The notes beneath the pieces were generated by a model. The model was given only the letters and a program-made list of their open reading frames with translations, had not been told where the DNA came from and made no database searches. A DNA stretch of 64,000 bases from Faecalicatena faecalis (lineage in GTDB: Bacteria; Bacillota; Clostridia; Lachnospirales; Lachnospiraceae), in NCBI RefSeq assembly GCF_012524165.2, contig NZ_JABACJ020000012.1, positions 1 through 64,000 of the forward strand, given 5' to 3'. Position numbers and translations under genes: made by a program. The first letter of the stretch is position 1; each line of letters begins with the position of its first letter. Below, piece by piece: positions 25,203 to 33,396 of the stretch.

Positions 25203-25808
25203 ATGGGCAGACGGGTGATTACGATTGGAAGACAGTATGGAAGCAACGGCCATGAGATTGCAAAGAAATTATCTGAAAGGCTCGGGATTCATTATTATGA
25301 CAAGGAATTGATCAAGATTGCGGGCGAGATGCAGAACATTACTTATGAAGAACTTCTCAAAGTGGATGAAAAACGTGCAAACCCATGGCGTTATCCAGTC
25401 GAGGATGATGTACAGATGTCGAAGCAGTTCCGTTTTGAACCGATGAATGATGTGCTTTTCTATACACAGATGGAGATTATCAAAGATCTGGCCAGAAAGG
25501 AAGACTGCATTATCGTAGGACGATGTGCGAACGATATTTTAAAGGGCTGCGAAGGCTGCAGGAGCGTTTTTATCCATGCACCTTTTGAGAAGCGTGTGGA
25601 GACAATCATGCAAAGAGCATCTATTGATGAGCGGGAAGCCTCACTTTTGATCAAAAAGATTGACAAACAGCGGAGATATTATTATAACTATTTTACAGAT
25701 CTTAGATGGGAAGATATGACACAATATGACCTCTGTCTGAACAGCGGCAGTATTTCAGAGGAGCAGATTCTTGACGTTTTAGCAGCACTTTACGAATCTA
25801 TATTGTAA
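25203..25808 (+). CDS. Cytidylate kinase-like family protein
   Basis: Protein of 201 aa in the cytidylate kinase-like family (Cytidylate_kin2). It starts GRRVITIGRQYGSNGHEIAK, where the phosphate loop has the form GRQYGSNG and lacks the usual GKS/T of the true cmk in this window. The YYDKELIKIA block and an Arg/Lys-rich lid (KKIDKQRRYYYNYFTD) are retained. It may phosphorylate a nucleotide, but the substrate is not known. ATG 25203 is chosen with GGGGAAG before it; the in-frame GTG at 25191 overlaps that site. Confidence 0.8.
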   Translation: MGRRVITIGRQYGSNGHEIAKKLSERLGIHYYDKELIKIAGEMQNITYEELLKVDEKRANPWRYPVEDDVQMSKQFRFEPMNDVLFYTQMEIIKDLARKEDCIIVGRCANDILKGCEGCRSVFIHAPFEKRVETIMQRASIDEREASLLIKKIDKQRRYYYNYFTDLRWEDMTQYDLCLNSGSISEEQILDVLAALYESIL

Positions 25809-25831
25809 ATTTTGAATAAAGAGAGTATAAT
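25803..25831 (+). promoter_or_regulatory. Candidate promoter of the asp23-fakA-recG group
   Basis: TTGTAA (25803-25808) and TATAAT (25826-25831) are spaced 17 bp. The leader after it (25838-25949) contains a small hairpin (ATGCC/GGCAT at 25845-25860) and a second one (CAGCG/CGCTG near 25890-25905). Confidence 0.5.
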
Positions 25832-25949
25832 ACTTCTGTTGATTATGCCTAATGGGGCATACTGCGCGTTTTTTTATTACGGGCGGGTCAGCGGCTTTTC
25901 GCTGCTGGTGTAGATTTGCAGGAATCCATATAAGAATTGGAGGGAATAT

Positions 25950-26312
25950 ATGATGAAAGGTAGCATGAGTACAGATCTTGGAATCATTACAGTCAATCCA
26001 GATGTAATTTCCAAGTATGCAGGCTCCGTGGCGGTAGAGTGTTTTGGAATCGTCGGGATGGCTGCGGTTAATATGAAGGATGGCCTGGTTAGGCTTTTGA
26101 AGAAAGAGAGCCTGTCCCACGGTATCCATGTTGAGATTTCTGACGAGAACATCCTGACGCTGGATTTTCACGTGATTGTTGCATATGGAGTGAATATTCT
26201 TTCAGTTTCTGACAATCTGATGAACAATGTAAAGTATAAGGTAGAAGAGTTTACCGGTATGACTGTAGAGAAAATAAACATCTTCGTCGAAGGTGTCAGA
26301 GTGATTGATTAA
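25950..26312 (+). CDS. Asp23/Gls24 family protein (YloU-like)
   Basis: Protein of 120 aa in the Asp23/Gls24 family, often called envelope stress response proteins. Family features are LGIITVNPDVISKYAGSVAV-type N-terminus, the CFGIVGMA motif and the C-terminal TVEKINIFVEGVRV. In Firmicutes it precedes yloV/fakA, as here (14-bp gap). GGAGGG lies before the ATG. The exact role is unknown. Confidence 0.9.
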   Translation: MMKGSMSTDLGIITVNPDVISKYAGSVAVECFGIVGMAAVNMKDGLVRLLKKESLSHGIHVEISDENILTLDFHVIVAYGVNILSVSDNLMNNVKYKVEEFTGMTVEKINIFVEGVRVID

Positions 26313-26326
26313 GGAGGATACTTGTC

Positions 26327-27991
26327 GTGGCAACAAAAACGATAAATACAGAGCTGCTTACGAAGATGTTTTTAGCGGGGGCAGCAAATCTGGAGGCAAA
26401 AAAGGAATTTATTAATGAACTGAATGTGTTTCCTGTTCCTGATGGAGACACAGGGACGAATATGACATTGACCATCATGTCTGCTGCGAAAGAAGTCAGC
26501 GGCTTGGAGAATCCAGATATGATGACTGTGTCCAAGGCGATTTCTTCTGGTTCCCTGCGCGGGGCAAGAGGAAACTCCGGTGTAATCCTGTCCCAGCTTC
26601 TGCGTGGATTCACAAAGGAGATTCGGGAGTATAAAGAGATTGACGCACCGATTCTGGCCAGAGCTTGTGAGCGTGCCCGCGCGACGGCATATAAAGCGGT
26701 CATGAAGCCAAAGGAGGGAACCATCCTGACAGTGGCTAAGGGAGTTGCACAGAAGGCGGCCGAGATGGCAGAGACAACGGATGACCTGGAAGTCTTTATC
26801 CCGGAGGTACTCAAGCATGCAGAATATGTATTGTCCAAGACACCGGAGATGCTGCCGGTTCTCAAAGAAGCAGGAGTTGTGGATTCTGGCGGACAGGGGT
26901 TATTAGAAGTACTCAACGGTGCATATGATGCATTCCAGGGAAAAGAGATCGACTACACTGCAATCGAAGCTAGTTCCGGTACGACCATGGTAAAGCCAGG
27001 AGCACAGGCAGAGACAGATATCAAGTTCGGTTACTGTACAGAATTCATCATTATGGTCGAGAAGGAATTTAATGATAAAGATGAGACAGAATTTAAGGCT
27101 TATCTGGAATCAATCGGTGATTCTATCGTCTGTGTTGCAGATGACGATATCGTGAAGATACATGTGCATACGAATGATCCGGGTCTGGCGATCCAGAAGG
27201 CGTTGACTTATGGACAGCTTTCCAGAATGAAGATTGATAATATGCGCGAAGAGCATCAGGAGAAGCTGATTCGTGATTCCGAGAAGCTTGCAGCTAAGCA
27301 GAAGGAAGAGCGCAGAAAAGAGGAGCCGAGAAAATCTGTTGGTTTCATTGCTGTATCCATCGGTGAGGGTATGAATGAAATCTTCAGAGAGCTGGGGGTT
27401 GATTATATCATCGAAGGCGGCCAGACAATGAATCCGAGCACAGAGGACATGCTGACAGCAATCGATGAGGTGAATGCAGATCATATCTTCATTCTTCCAA
27501 ATAATAAGAACATTATCCTGGCGGCAAACCAGGCACAGATGCTGACGAAGGACAAAGATATCCTCGTCATTCCGACTAAGACGGTGCCGCAGGGAATCAC
27601 AGCAATCATTAATTACATGCCTGAGGCAGATGTGGACACGAACTTCGAGACGATGAATGAGGAAATCAAGAACGTGAAGACCGGACAAGTGACCTATGCT
27701 GTCAGAGACACTAAGATTGATGATAAGGAGATTCATGAAGGCGATATCATGGGAATCGGCGATGCAGGAATCCTTTCCGTTGGACAGTCTGTCGAGGCGA
27801 CCGCGAAAGAGATGCTGGCACAGTTGGTAGATGATGATACAGAGCTGATCAGTCTGTACTATGGTCAGGATATTCTGGAAGAGGATGCTATGCGTTTTGC
27901 ACAGGAGATCGAGGAATTGTACCCTGATGCAGATGTGGATGCTCACTCAGGCGGCCAACCGATCTACTATTACGTATTATCCGTAGAATAA
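26327..27991 (+). CDS. fakA: DAK2 domain protein, FakA/YloV family
   Basis: Protein of 554 aa whose relatives phosphorylate fatty acids held by a DegV-type FakB protein, feeding exogenous fatty acids into phospholipids. The N-terminal DhaL/DAK2 domain (about 1-200) has the nucleotide/Mg motif FPVPDGDTGTNM and GARGNSGVILSQLLRG. A middle domain follows, then a C-terminal DegV-like/FakA domain (KSVGFIAVSIGEGMNEIF onward). GTG 26327 is the start, with GGAGG upstream. It lies between asp23 and recG, the conserved Firmicutes order. A fakB gene was not seen here. Confidence 0.9.
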   Translation: MATKTINTELLTKMFLAGAANLEAKKEFINELNVFPVPDGDTGTNMTLTIMSAAKEVSGLENPDMMTVSKAISSGSLRGARGNSGVILSQLLRGFTKEIREYKEIDAPILARACERARATAYKAVMKPKEGTILTVAKGVAQKAAEMAETTDDLEVFIPEVLKHAEYVLSKTPEMLPVLKEAGVVDSGGQGLLEVLNGAYDAFQGKEIDYTAIEASSGTTMVKPGAQAETDIKFGYCTEFIIMVEKEFNDKDETEFKAYLESIGDSIVCVADDDIVKIHVHTNDPGLAIQKALTYGQLSRMKIDNMREEHQEKLIRDSEKLAAKQKEERRKEEPRKSVGFIAVSIGEGMNEIFRELGVDYIIEGGQTMNPSTEDMLTAIDEVNADHIFILPNNKNIILAANQAQMLTKDKDILVIPTKTVPQGITAIINYMPEADVDTNFETMNEEIKNVKTGQVTYAVRDTKIDDKEIHEGDIMGIGDAGILSVGQSVEATAKEMLAQLVDDDTELISLYYGQDILEEDAMRFAQEIEELYPDADVDAHSGGQPIYYYVLSVE

Positions 27992-28016
27992 GAAGATACA
28001 CAGAAAGATGGAGATA

Positions 28017-28053
28017 AAACGGGCCAGTTCCCTTATAGGGCGCTGACCCGTTT
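28017..28053 (+). terminator. Hairpin after fakA
   Basis: AAACGGG (28017-28023) pairs with CCCGTTT (28047-28053), with an inner GCCCTATAAGGG-type stem. The T-run is short, so it may only weaken transcription into recG. Confidence 0.5.
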
Positions 28054-28161
28054 CCAGCTTTTAGGATGACCAGCATGTTATCCTTATCTAATATATCGAA
28101 AAATGTTAGAAACAGCAGTTTCATGAAAAAGAATTTAACAGGCAGGTGAATAAAAAAGCCG

Positions 28162-30222
28162 ATGAATGAAAATTCTAAAATCAGTTCCTTAAAAGGAATC
28201 GGTGAAAAAACAGAAGCATTATTTGGTAAGGCCGGTGTATATACGATTGGTGACCTTCTGCGTTATTATCCGCGTGGATATGACGTGTATGATGACCCTG
28301 TTTCGATTGGAGAGGCGCAGGAGGGAAAGACAGTCACGATCACTGGAGCGATTTTCGGTAAGGTCCAGGTGAGCAAAAACCGTAATATGCAGGTCACGAC
28401 CCTGTATCTCAAGGATATCACGGGCACATTGAAGGTGATCTGGTTTCGAATGCCGTTCCTTAGGAATACGCTCGGACGGGGCGGTGTGATCACCTTAAGA
28501 GGACGCATCGTTAGAAAACGGGATGGACTTGTGATGGAGCATCCTGAGATTTTTTATCCCAGTGTAAAGTATGAGGAGAAGCGTAATACTATGCAGCCAG
28601 TCTATCCGCTCACGGCAGGACTTACGAATAATGCGGTGAAAAAGGCGATGTCACAGGCAGTGGAGTTCTTGGATTCAAAACAGGAATTTCTCCCTGCGGA
28701 TCTCTGCATTCAATACGGACTGGCAGAGTACGATTATGCCGTAAAGGGAATCCATTTTCCAGAGGATAAAGAAGAATTCTACCATGCAAGGGAACGTCTT
28801 GTCTTCGAGGAATTTCTGGTCTTTATTCTGTCTCTGCGCTTCTTAAAAAGCAGAGAAGATAAAGCGGTCAATGGATTTCAGTTCGAGGAGCAGGAAAAGA
28901 TAGAAATGTTCCTGAATGCCCTTCCATATGAGCTGACCAGTGCACAGAAGAAAGTATGGATGGAGATGAAACGGGATATGTCAGGTCCCCATGTTATGTC
29001 ACGGCTCGTTCAGGGAGACGTAGGATCTGGAAAGACGATCGTGGCACTCTTAGGGCTGATGTATGCAGGGTTGAATGGATATCAGGGAGCCCTGATGGCT
29101 CCGACGGAGGTACTTGCCAAGCAGCATTATGAAAATATCAGCTTGATGTTCGCACAGTATAAAATTCCACTCAAGACAGTTCTTCTGACAGGATCTATGA
29201 CGGCGAAAGAAAAGCGCGGTGTCTATGAGACGATTGCTTCCGGGGAGGCAGACATCATTGTTGGAACGCATGCGCTGATTCAGGAGAAGGCCGTATATAA
29301 AAATCTTGCCCTGGTGGTGACAGATGAACAGCACCGTTTTGGAGTGAAGCAGCGGGAAAGGCTGGCTGGAAAGGGGCAGATGCCGCATATACTGGTCATG
29401 AGTGCCACACCGATTCCGAGGACATTAGCAATCATTCTGTACGGTGATCTGGATATCTCTGTGATTGATGAGCTTCCGAAGAACCGTCTGCCGATTAAAA
29501 ATTGTGTGGTAGATACTGGATATCGGAACACGGCATATCATTTCATGCAGAAACAGGTCGAGGCCGGACGACAGTGCTATGTGATCTGTCCGATGGTGGA
29601 GGAAAGCGAGAATATGGAGGCAGAAAATGTCATCGATTATACCCAGCTCCTTCGGGAATCGCTTGGCAGCGGTATTCAGATCGCATATCTGCACGGAAAG
29701 ATGAAGCAGGCAGAAAAGGATGAGATCATGGAAGCATTTGGCAGAAATGAGATTCAGATCCTTGTCTCCACAACGGTAATCGAGGTGGGGATAGATGTGC
29801 CCAACGCCACAGTCATGATGATTGAAAATGCAGAACGCTTCGGTCTGGCACAGCTCCATCAGCTCAGGGGAAGAGTCGGAAGAGGAAAGCATCAGTCCTA
29901 CTGTATTTTTATGAGTGCCTCCAAGGCAAAAGAGACAAAAGAACGTTTGGAGATATTAAATAAATCAAACGACGGATTCTTTATTGCATCCGAGGACCTG
30001 CGTCTGAGAGGCCCGGGCGATCTGTTCGGAATCCGACAGAGCGGTCTTCTGGATTTCCGTCTGGGAGATGTGTTTCAGGACGCAAAGATCCTTCAAAAAG
30101 CAAATGAGGCAGCGTCGAGGCTTCTTGCTGAGGACCCTGAATTGAAACAGGAAGATCATATCAAATTGAAAGAACATATTCAGCACTACATGTCCGAAAT
30201 CATGTTGGAGACAACGCTTTAA
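28162..30222 (+). CDS. recG: ATP-dependent DNA helicase RecG
   Basis: Superfamily 2 helicase that reverses stalled replication forks. The N-terminal wedge/OB domain is at about 60-150. Walker A is QGDVGSGKTIVAL near residue 285, motif II is DEQHRFG (the RecG form of DEAH), motif III is MSATPIPRTLA, and motif VI is HQLRGRVGRGKH. Length 686 aa is standard. The ribosome-binding site (AGGTGA) is rather far, about 12 nt from the ATG, but no better start exists. Confidence 0.97.
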   Translation: MNENSKISSLKGIGEKTEALFGKAGVYTIGDLLRYYPRGYDVYDDPVSIGEAQEGKTVTITGAIFGKVQVSKNRNMQVTTLYLKDITGTLKVIWFRMPFLRNTLGRGGVITLRGRIVRKRDGLVMEHPEIFYPSVKYEEKRNTMQPVYPLTAGLTNNAVKKAMSQAVEFLDSKQEFLPADLCIQYGLAEYDYAVKGIHFPEDKEEFYHARERLVFEEFLVFILSLRFLKSREDKAVNGFQFEEQEKIEMFLNALPYELTSAQKKVWMEMKRDMSGPHVMSRLVQGDVGSGKTIVALLGLMYAGLNGYQGALMAPTEVLAKQHYENISLMFAQYKIPLKTVLLTGSMTAKEKRGVYETIASGEADIIVGTHALIQEKAVYKNLALVVTDEQHRFGVKQRERLAGKGQMPHILVMSATPIPRTLAIILYGDLDISVIDELPKNRLPIKNCVVDTGYRNTAYHFMQKQVEAGRQCYVICPMVEESENMEAENVIDYTQLLRESLGSGIQIAYLHGKMKQAEKDEIMEAFGRNEIQILVSTTVIEVGIDVPNATVMMIENAERFGLAQLHQLRGRVGRGKHQSYCIFMSASKAKETKERLEILNKSNDGFFIASEDLRLRGPGDLFGIRQSGLLDFRLGDVFQDAKILQKANEAASRLLAEDPELKQEDHIKLKEHIQHYMSEIMLETTL

Positions 30223-30319
30223 GTCAGATAAAAGGCTGCTTGTGATCATTTTACAAAAAACGTAAAAACAGGCAGGAACTTCCAAGAGTAAAACAACGAA
30301 TCCTCCATATACTATGGTT

Positions 30320-30373
30320 GTAACACACAAGAGTGTTACTAAAAAATCTGAAAATGTAACGAAGAAAAGTTAC
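30320..30373 (+). other. Paired small inverted repeats before the SASP gene
   Basis: Two hairpins: GTAACAC (30320-30326) with GTGTTAC (30333-30339), and GTAAC (30356-30360) with GTTAC (30369-30373). They lie between an in-frame ATG at 30314 and the SASP start at 30392, and also encode a repeated V-T-x-K-S peptide in the SASP frame. Confidence 0.55.
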
Positions 30374-30391
30374 GAGAAGGAGGAAATAATC

Positions 30392-30598
30392 ATGGCAAGT
30401 CGTTCATCAAACAGAGCAGCCGTACCAGAGGCTAAAAGCGCACTGGACAAATTCAAATACGAGGTAGCAAGTGAGCTGGGAGTACCGCTTTCAGACGGTT
30501 ACAACGGAGATTTAACATCTAAGCAGAATGGATCAGTTGGCGGATATATGGTCAAGAAAATGATCGAACAGCAGGAAAGACAGATGGCTGGTAAATAA
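30392..30598 (+). CDS. Alpha/beta-type small acid-soluble spore protein
   Basis: DNA-binding protein that coats spore DNA and is degraded at germination. The sequence has the family elements: KYEVASELGVPLSDGYNGDLTS contains the GPR-type cleavage region (KFKYEVASE) and the second conserved helix starts NGSVGGYMVKKMIE. Length 68 aa is normal. ATG 30392 is the best start, with AAGGAGG upstream. An in-frame ATG at 30314 would add 26 residues. It is expected to be transcribed by a forespore sigma factor, but I could not place a clear sigma-G promoter. Confidence 0.93.
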   Translation: MASRSSNRAAVPEAKSALDKFKYEVASELGVPLSDGYNGDLTSKQNGSVGGYMVKKMIEQQERQMAGK

Positions 30599-30612
30599 GC
30601 AAATTTCGTAAG

Positions 30613-30646
30613 AAAAAGCACTTAGGATTGACCTAGGTGCTTTTTT
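30613..30646 (+). terminator. Terminator of the SASP gene
   Basis: AAAAAGCACTTAGG (30613-30626) pairs with CCTAGGTGC and the T-run at 30632-30646. The T-run gives a classic intrinsic terminator. Confidence 0.85.
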
Positions 30647-30656
30647 CTGCTAAAAT
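30628..30656 (+). promoter_or_regulatory. rsmD promoter embedded in the SASP terminator
   Basis: TTGACC (30628-30633) and TAAAAT (30651-30656) are spaced 17 bp. The -35 box sits in the loop and right arm of the preceding terminator. Confidence 0.6.
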
Positions 30657-30689
30657 TCAGCATAGTTAGAAGAATGAGGGTGTTAACAA

Positions 30690-31259
30690 ATGAGAGTCAT
30701 TGCAGGAAGTGCCAAAAGATTACAACTTAAGACATTAGATGGGCTGGATACAAGACCGACAACTGACAGGATTAAAGAGACATTATTCAATATGATCGCT
30801 CCAGAGATTTATGACAGCATCTTTTTAGATCTATTCTCGGGAAGCGGCGGAATTGGGATAGAGGCGTTGAGCCGAGGCGCGAGGGAAGCTGTATTCGTGG
30901 AGAACAGCCCGAAGGCGATGTCATGCATCAAGGAGAATTTAAAGTTCACAAGACTGGAGCATAAAGCAGTGACGATGACAAGGGACGTCATGACGGCGCT
31001 GTATCAGTTGGAGGGCGAGAAGGTGTTTGATTTTATCTTCATGGACCCGCCCTATGACAGAGGATTTGAGAAGACGGTATTGGAGTACCTGGCGGATTCC
31101 CAGCTTGTGTACGAGGATACATTGATCATTGTAGAAGCGTCAAAAGAAACTGATTTTTCTTATTTGGAGGAGCTTGGTTTTCATCTTCTCAAGGAAAAAG
31201 TCTATAAAACGAATAAGCATGTCTTCATGGAAAAGGCTGGAAAGGAAGAAATATGTTAA
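30690..31259 (+). CDS. rsmD: 16S rRNA (guanine(966)-N(2))-methyltransferase RsmD
   Basis: Methylates G966 of 16S rRNA using SAM. It starts [15 protein letters not shown], has motif [21 protein letters not shown] and the catalytic motif [11 protein letters not shown]. Length 189 aa is standard. GAGGGTG precedes the ATG. It overlaps coaD by 7 bp; rsmD-coaD is a conserved pair in Firmicutes (ylbH-ylbI). Confidence 0.96.
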   Translation: MRVIAGSAKRLQLKTLDGLDTRPTTDRIKETLFNMIAPEIYDSIFLDLFSGSGGIGIEALSRGAREAVFVENSPKAMSCIKENLKFTRLEHKAVTMTRDVMTALYQLEGEKVFDFIFMDPPYDRGFEKTVLEYLADSQLVYEDTLIIVEASKETDFSYLEELGFHLLKEKVYKTNKHVFMEKAGKEEIC

Positions 31260-31744
31260 GAGCAATTTACCCGGGAAGCTTTGACCCGGTTACATACGGG
31301 CACTTGGATGTCATCAAAAGATCCTGTAAAATCGTGGATGAATTAATTGTCGGAGTACTGAACAATAATGCGAAAATGCCGTTGTTTTCTGCGGAAGAAC
31401 GTGTTAAAATGTTAGAGGAAGTAACCAAAGATCTGGGTAATGTGAAGATTGTCCTATTCAATGGGTTATTGATTGACTTTGCAAGACAACAGGGGGCTGA
31501 TGTCGTGATCAGGGGACTGAGAGCGATTACGGACTTTGAATATGAATTACAGATGTCCCAGACGAATCATAAACTGGAACCAAGTGTCGAGACGATGTTC
31601 TTGACAACGAGTATTGAATATTCTTACTTAAGTTCCACCACCGTCAAGGAGATTGCAGCTTTTGGGGGAGATATATCACAATTTGTGCCGGAGGCTGTTG
31701 CTGTGGAACTGGAGAAAAAGATGAAAGTAAAAAGGAGAGTGTAA
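31253..31744 (+). CDS. coaD: Phosphopantetheine adenylyltransferase
   Basis: Penultimate step of coenzyme A synthesis. The nucleotidyltransferase motif [12 protein letters not shown] is at residues about 8-19 and the KMSKS-like ISSTxVK-type motif is [11 protein letters not shown] near 128. Length 163 aa is standard. The ATG overlaps the rsmD stop, so translation is coupled. Confidence 0.97.
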   Translation: MLRAIYPGSFDPVTYGHLDVIKRSCKIVDELIVGVLNNNAKMPLFSAEERVKMLEEVTKDLGNVKIVLFNGLLIDFARQQGADVVIRGLRAITDFEYELQMSQTNHKLEPSVETMFLTTSIEYSYLSSTTVKEIAAFGGDISQFVPEAVAVELEKKMKVKRRV

Positions 31745-31746
31745 CT

Positions 31747-32337
31747 ATGAGCAGCCGCATTGAGCAGATTATTGAAGAGATCGAGGAGTACATTGACAGA
31801 GACTGTAAGTTTCAGCCATTGTCCACGACCAAGATCATCGTGAATAAGGAACATCTGGATGAGTTGCTGCGGGAACTCAGGATGAAGACGCCAGATGAGA
31901 TTAAGAGATATCAGAAGATCATCGCTAACCGGGATGCAATCCTGGCAGATGCGCAGGCGAAGGCAGACGCTATGATCGAAGAGGCACAGGTGCAGACCAC
32001 AGAGCTGGTAAGTGAGCATGAGATCATGCAGCAGGCATACGCGCAGGCGAATGAGATCGTGACACAGGCAACCGCCCAGGCACAGGAGATCATCGATAAT
32101 GCAACAGAGGATGCCAATGCGATTCGGATCGGTGCTATCCAGTATACAGATGACCTGCTCGCGAATGCAGAGAGTATCATCGGACATACACTGGACAGCT
32201 ATACAACGAAGTATGACGGACTGATCAATTCTCTTCAGGAGTGCTACGACGTCGTACGCACGAACCGTGCAGAACTGGAAGTTCCAGATGAAAACGGCGG
32301 TGAGTATATCCCACAGGATATGTCAGGTGAGATGTAA
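31747..32337 (+). CDS. Coiled-coil protein following coaD (often named ATPase)
   Basis: Protein of 196 aa that is nearly all helical. The central part (about 75-130) is an Ala/Glu/Gln-rich coiled coil with repeating AQA-type units (DAQAKADAMIEEAQVQ, YAQANEIVTQATAQAQ). It resembles DivIVA-like or V-ATPase stalk sequences, and homologues are often labelled ATPase although no Walker motif is present. It starts 2 bp after coaD with AAAGGAGAG upstream, and this pairing is common in Lachnospiraceae. The function is unknown. Confidence 0.8.
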   Translation: MSSRIEQIIEEIEEYIDRDCKFQPLSTTKIIVNKEHLDELLRELRMKTPDEIKRYQKIIANRDAILADAQAKADAMIEEAQVQTTELVSEHEIMQQAYAQANEIVTQATAQAQEIIDNATEDANAIRIGAIQYTDDLLANAESIIGHTLDSYTTKYDGLINSLQECYDVVRTNRAELEVPDENGGEYIPQDMSGEM

Positions 32338-33276
32338 TCAGCAGAATGTAATATAGAGGAATGCAAACAGGCTGGTGACCATAGCGGTTGCCAGCTTTTC
32401 TATTGTATAAGGTAAAATCGAGAGGCTGGTCTTTTGAATCATACATTGTGTCTGTGCCACAGCACAGAAGCCGCCAAAGGATGTCAGGGCAAGAATCGCC
32501 GGATATTGTACGGTCAGAGGGAGAGCAGACTTTCCGATCAGTACGATTCCATTGGTCACTTCCAGGGAAGGAAGAAGCCAGGTGACTGCTGGTATCTGCC
32601 AGGGAATGGATCGGACAAGTTCCAGGATGACAGAAAAAAGTATGATATATCCGCCTACTTTCGTAATGGTCTCAAAGCTGTCCATGATACAGGTGTCCAT
32701 GATTCGAAAATTCCAATCTGTTTTCTCATCCTTCGCTTCTTTTTTCATATCTGGGTATTCAAACTGTCGTCGTCCCTTTAAGTAGAACCTGCGGAAGATA
32801 AGGCTCATCAGCATGGGGGTACCAAGAAGAATGAGCAGGGAGGGCACGAGCAGTTCTTCCCTTCTGAGTGTTTTCCATACAATGAAATTCAGAATGAAGA
32901 CAGGACTTGTATTATTACAGAAGGAAAGCAGGTAGCGCCCTTCTTCACGGGTAACATAGCCGGAGGTGATCAGATCGGCAGTCACCTTTGCTCCCATCGG
33001 GTAGCCGCAAAGAAAACCGACGATGACAGCAAAGCTCCCATTTTCGGAAACTTTGAAAAGCCGGCAGAGGACGGCTCCGACGGCATTGGATATGTAATGG
33101 ATACTGTCTGTGCTAAGAAGCAGATTGGTAATGATGATAAATGGAAATAAGGTCGGCAGTATGATCTGGAACCAGAGAAGAAGACCTTCACTCGCCCCAT
33201 TGAATACTGCCTTCGGAGAAATCAGCATGACGGCAAACAGCACCACGATCCCGATTCCAGGCAGGTTACGCTTCAT
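32338..33276 (-). CDS. ylbJ: Sporulation integral membrane protein YlbJ
   Basis: Polytopic membrane protein (312 aa, about eight helices) of the nucleoside-recognition/YlbJ family, made in the mother cell and needed for spore cortex formation in Bacillus. Family stretches are LLWFQIILPTLFPFIIITNLL, VGFLCGYPMGAKVTADLI and LSFCNNTSPVFILNFIVWKT. It converges on the coaD operon; in Bacillus ylbJ is next to coaD too, but on the same strand. Its stop lies directly against the coiled-coil gene's stop. Confidence 0.9.
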   Translation of the reverse strand: MKRNLPGIGIVVLFAVMLISPKAVFNGASEGLLLWFQIILPTLFPFIIITNLLLSTDSIHYISNAVGAVLCRLFKVSENGSFAVIVGFLCGYPMGAKVTADLITSGYVTREEGRYLLSFCNNTSPVFILNFIVWKTLRREELLVPSLLILLGTPMLMSLIFRRFYLKGRRQFEYPDMKKEAKDEKTDWNFRIMDTCIMDSFETITKVGGYIILFSVILELVRSIPWQIPAVTWLLPSLEVTNGIVLIGKSALPLTVQYPAILALTSFGGFCAVAQTQCMIQKTSLSILPYTIEKLATAMVTSLFAFLYITFC

Positions 33277-33396
33277 GAAAGGCCTCCCGTGATTTTTAAC
33301 AATAAATATTAGTAAAGATATATGAAATTGGTTGATTTTTTATGAATATTATGACAAAATAGTAGCAGGAATTTATACAGGAAGGGGAATGAAACA

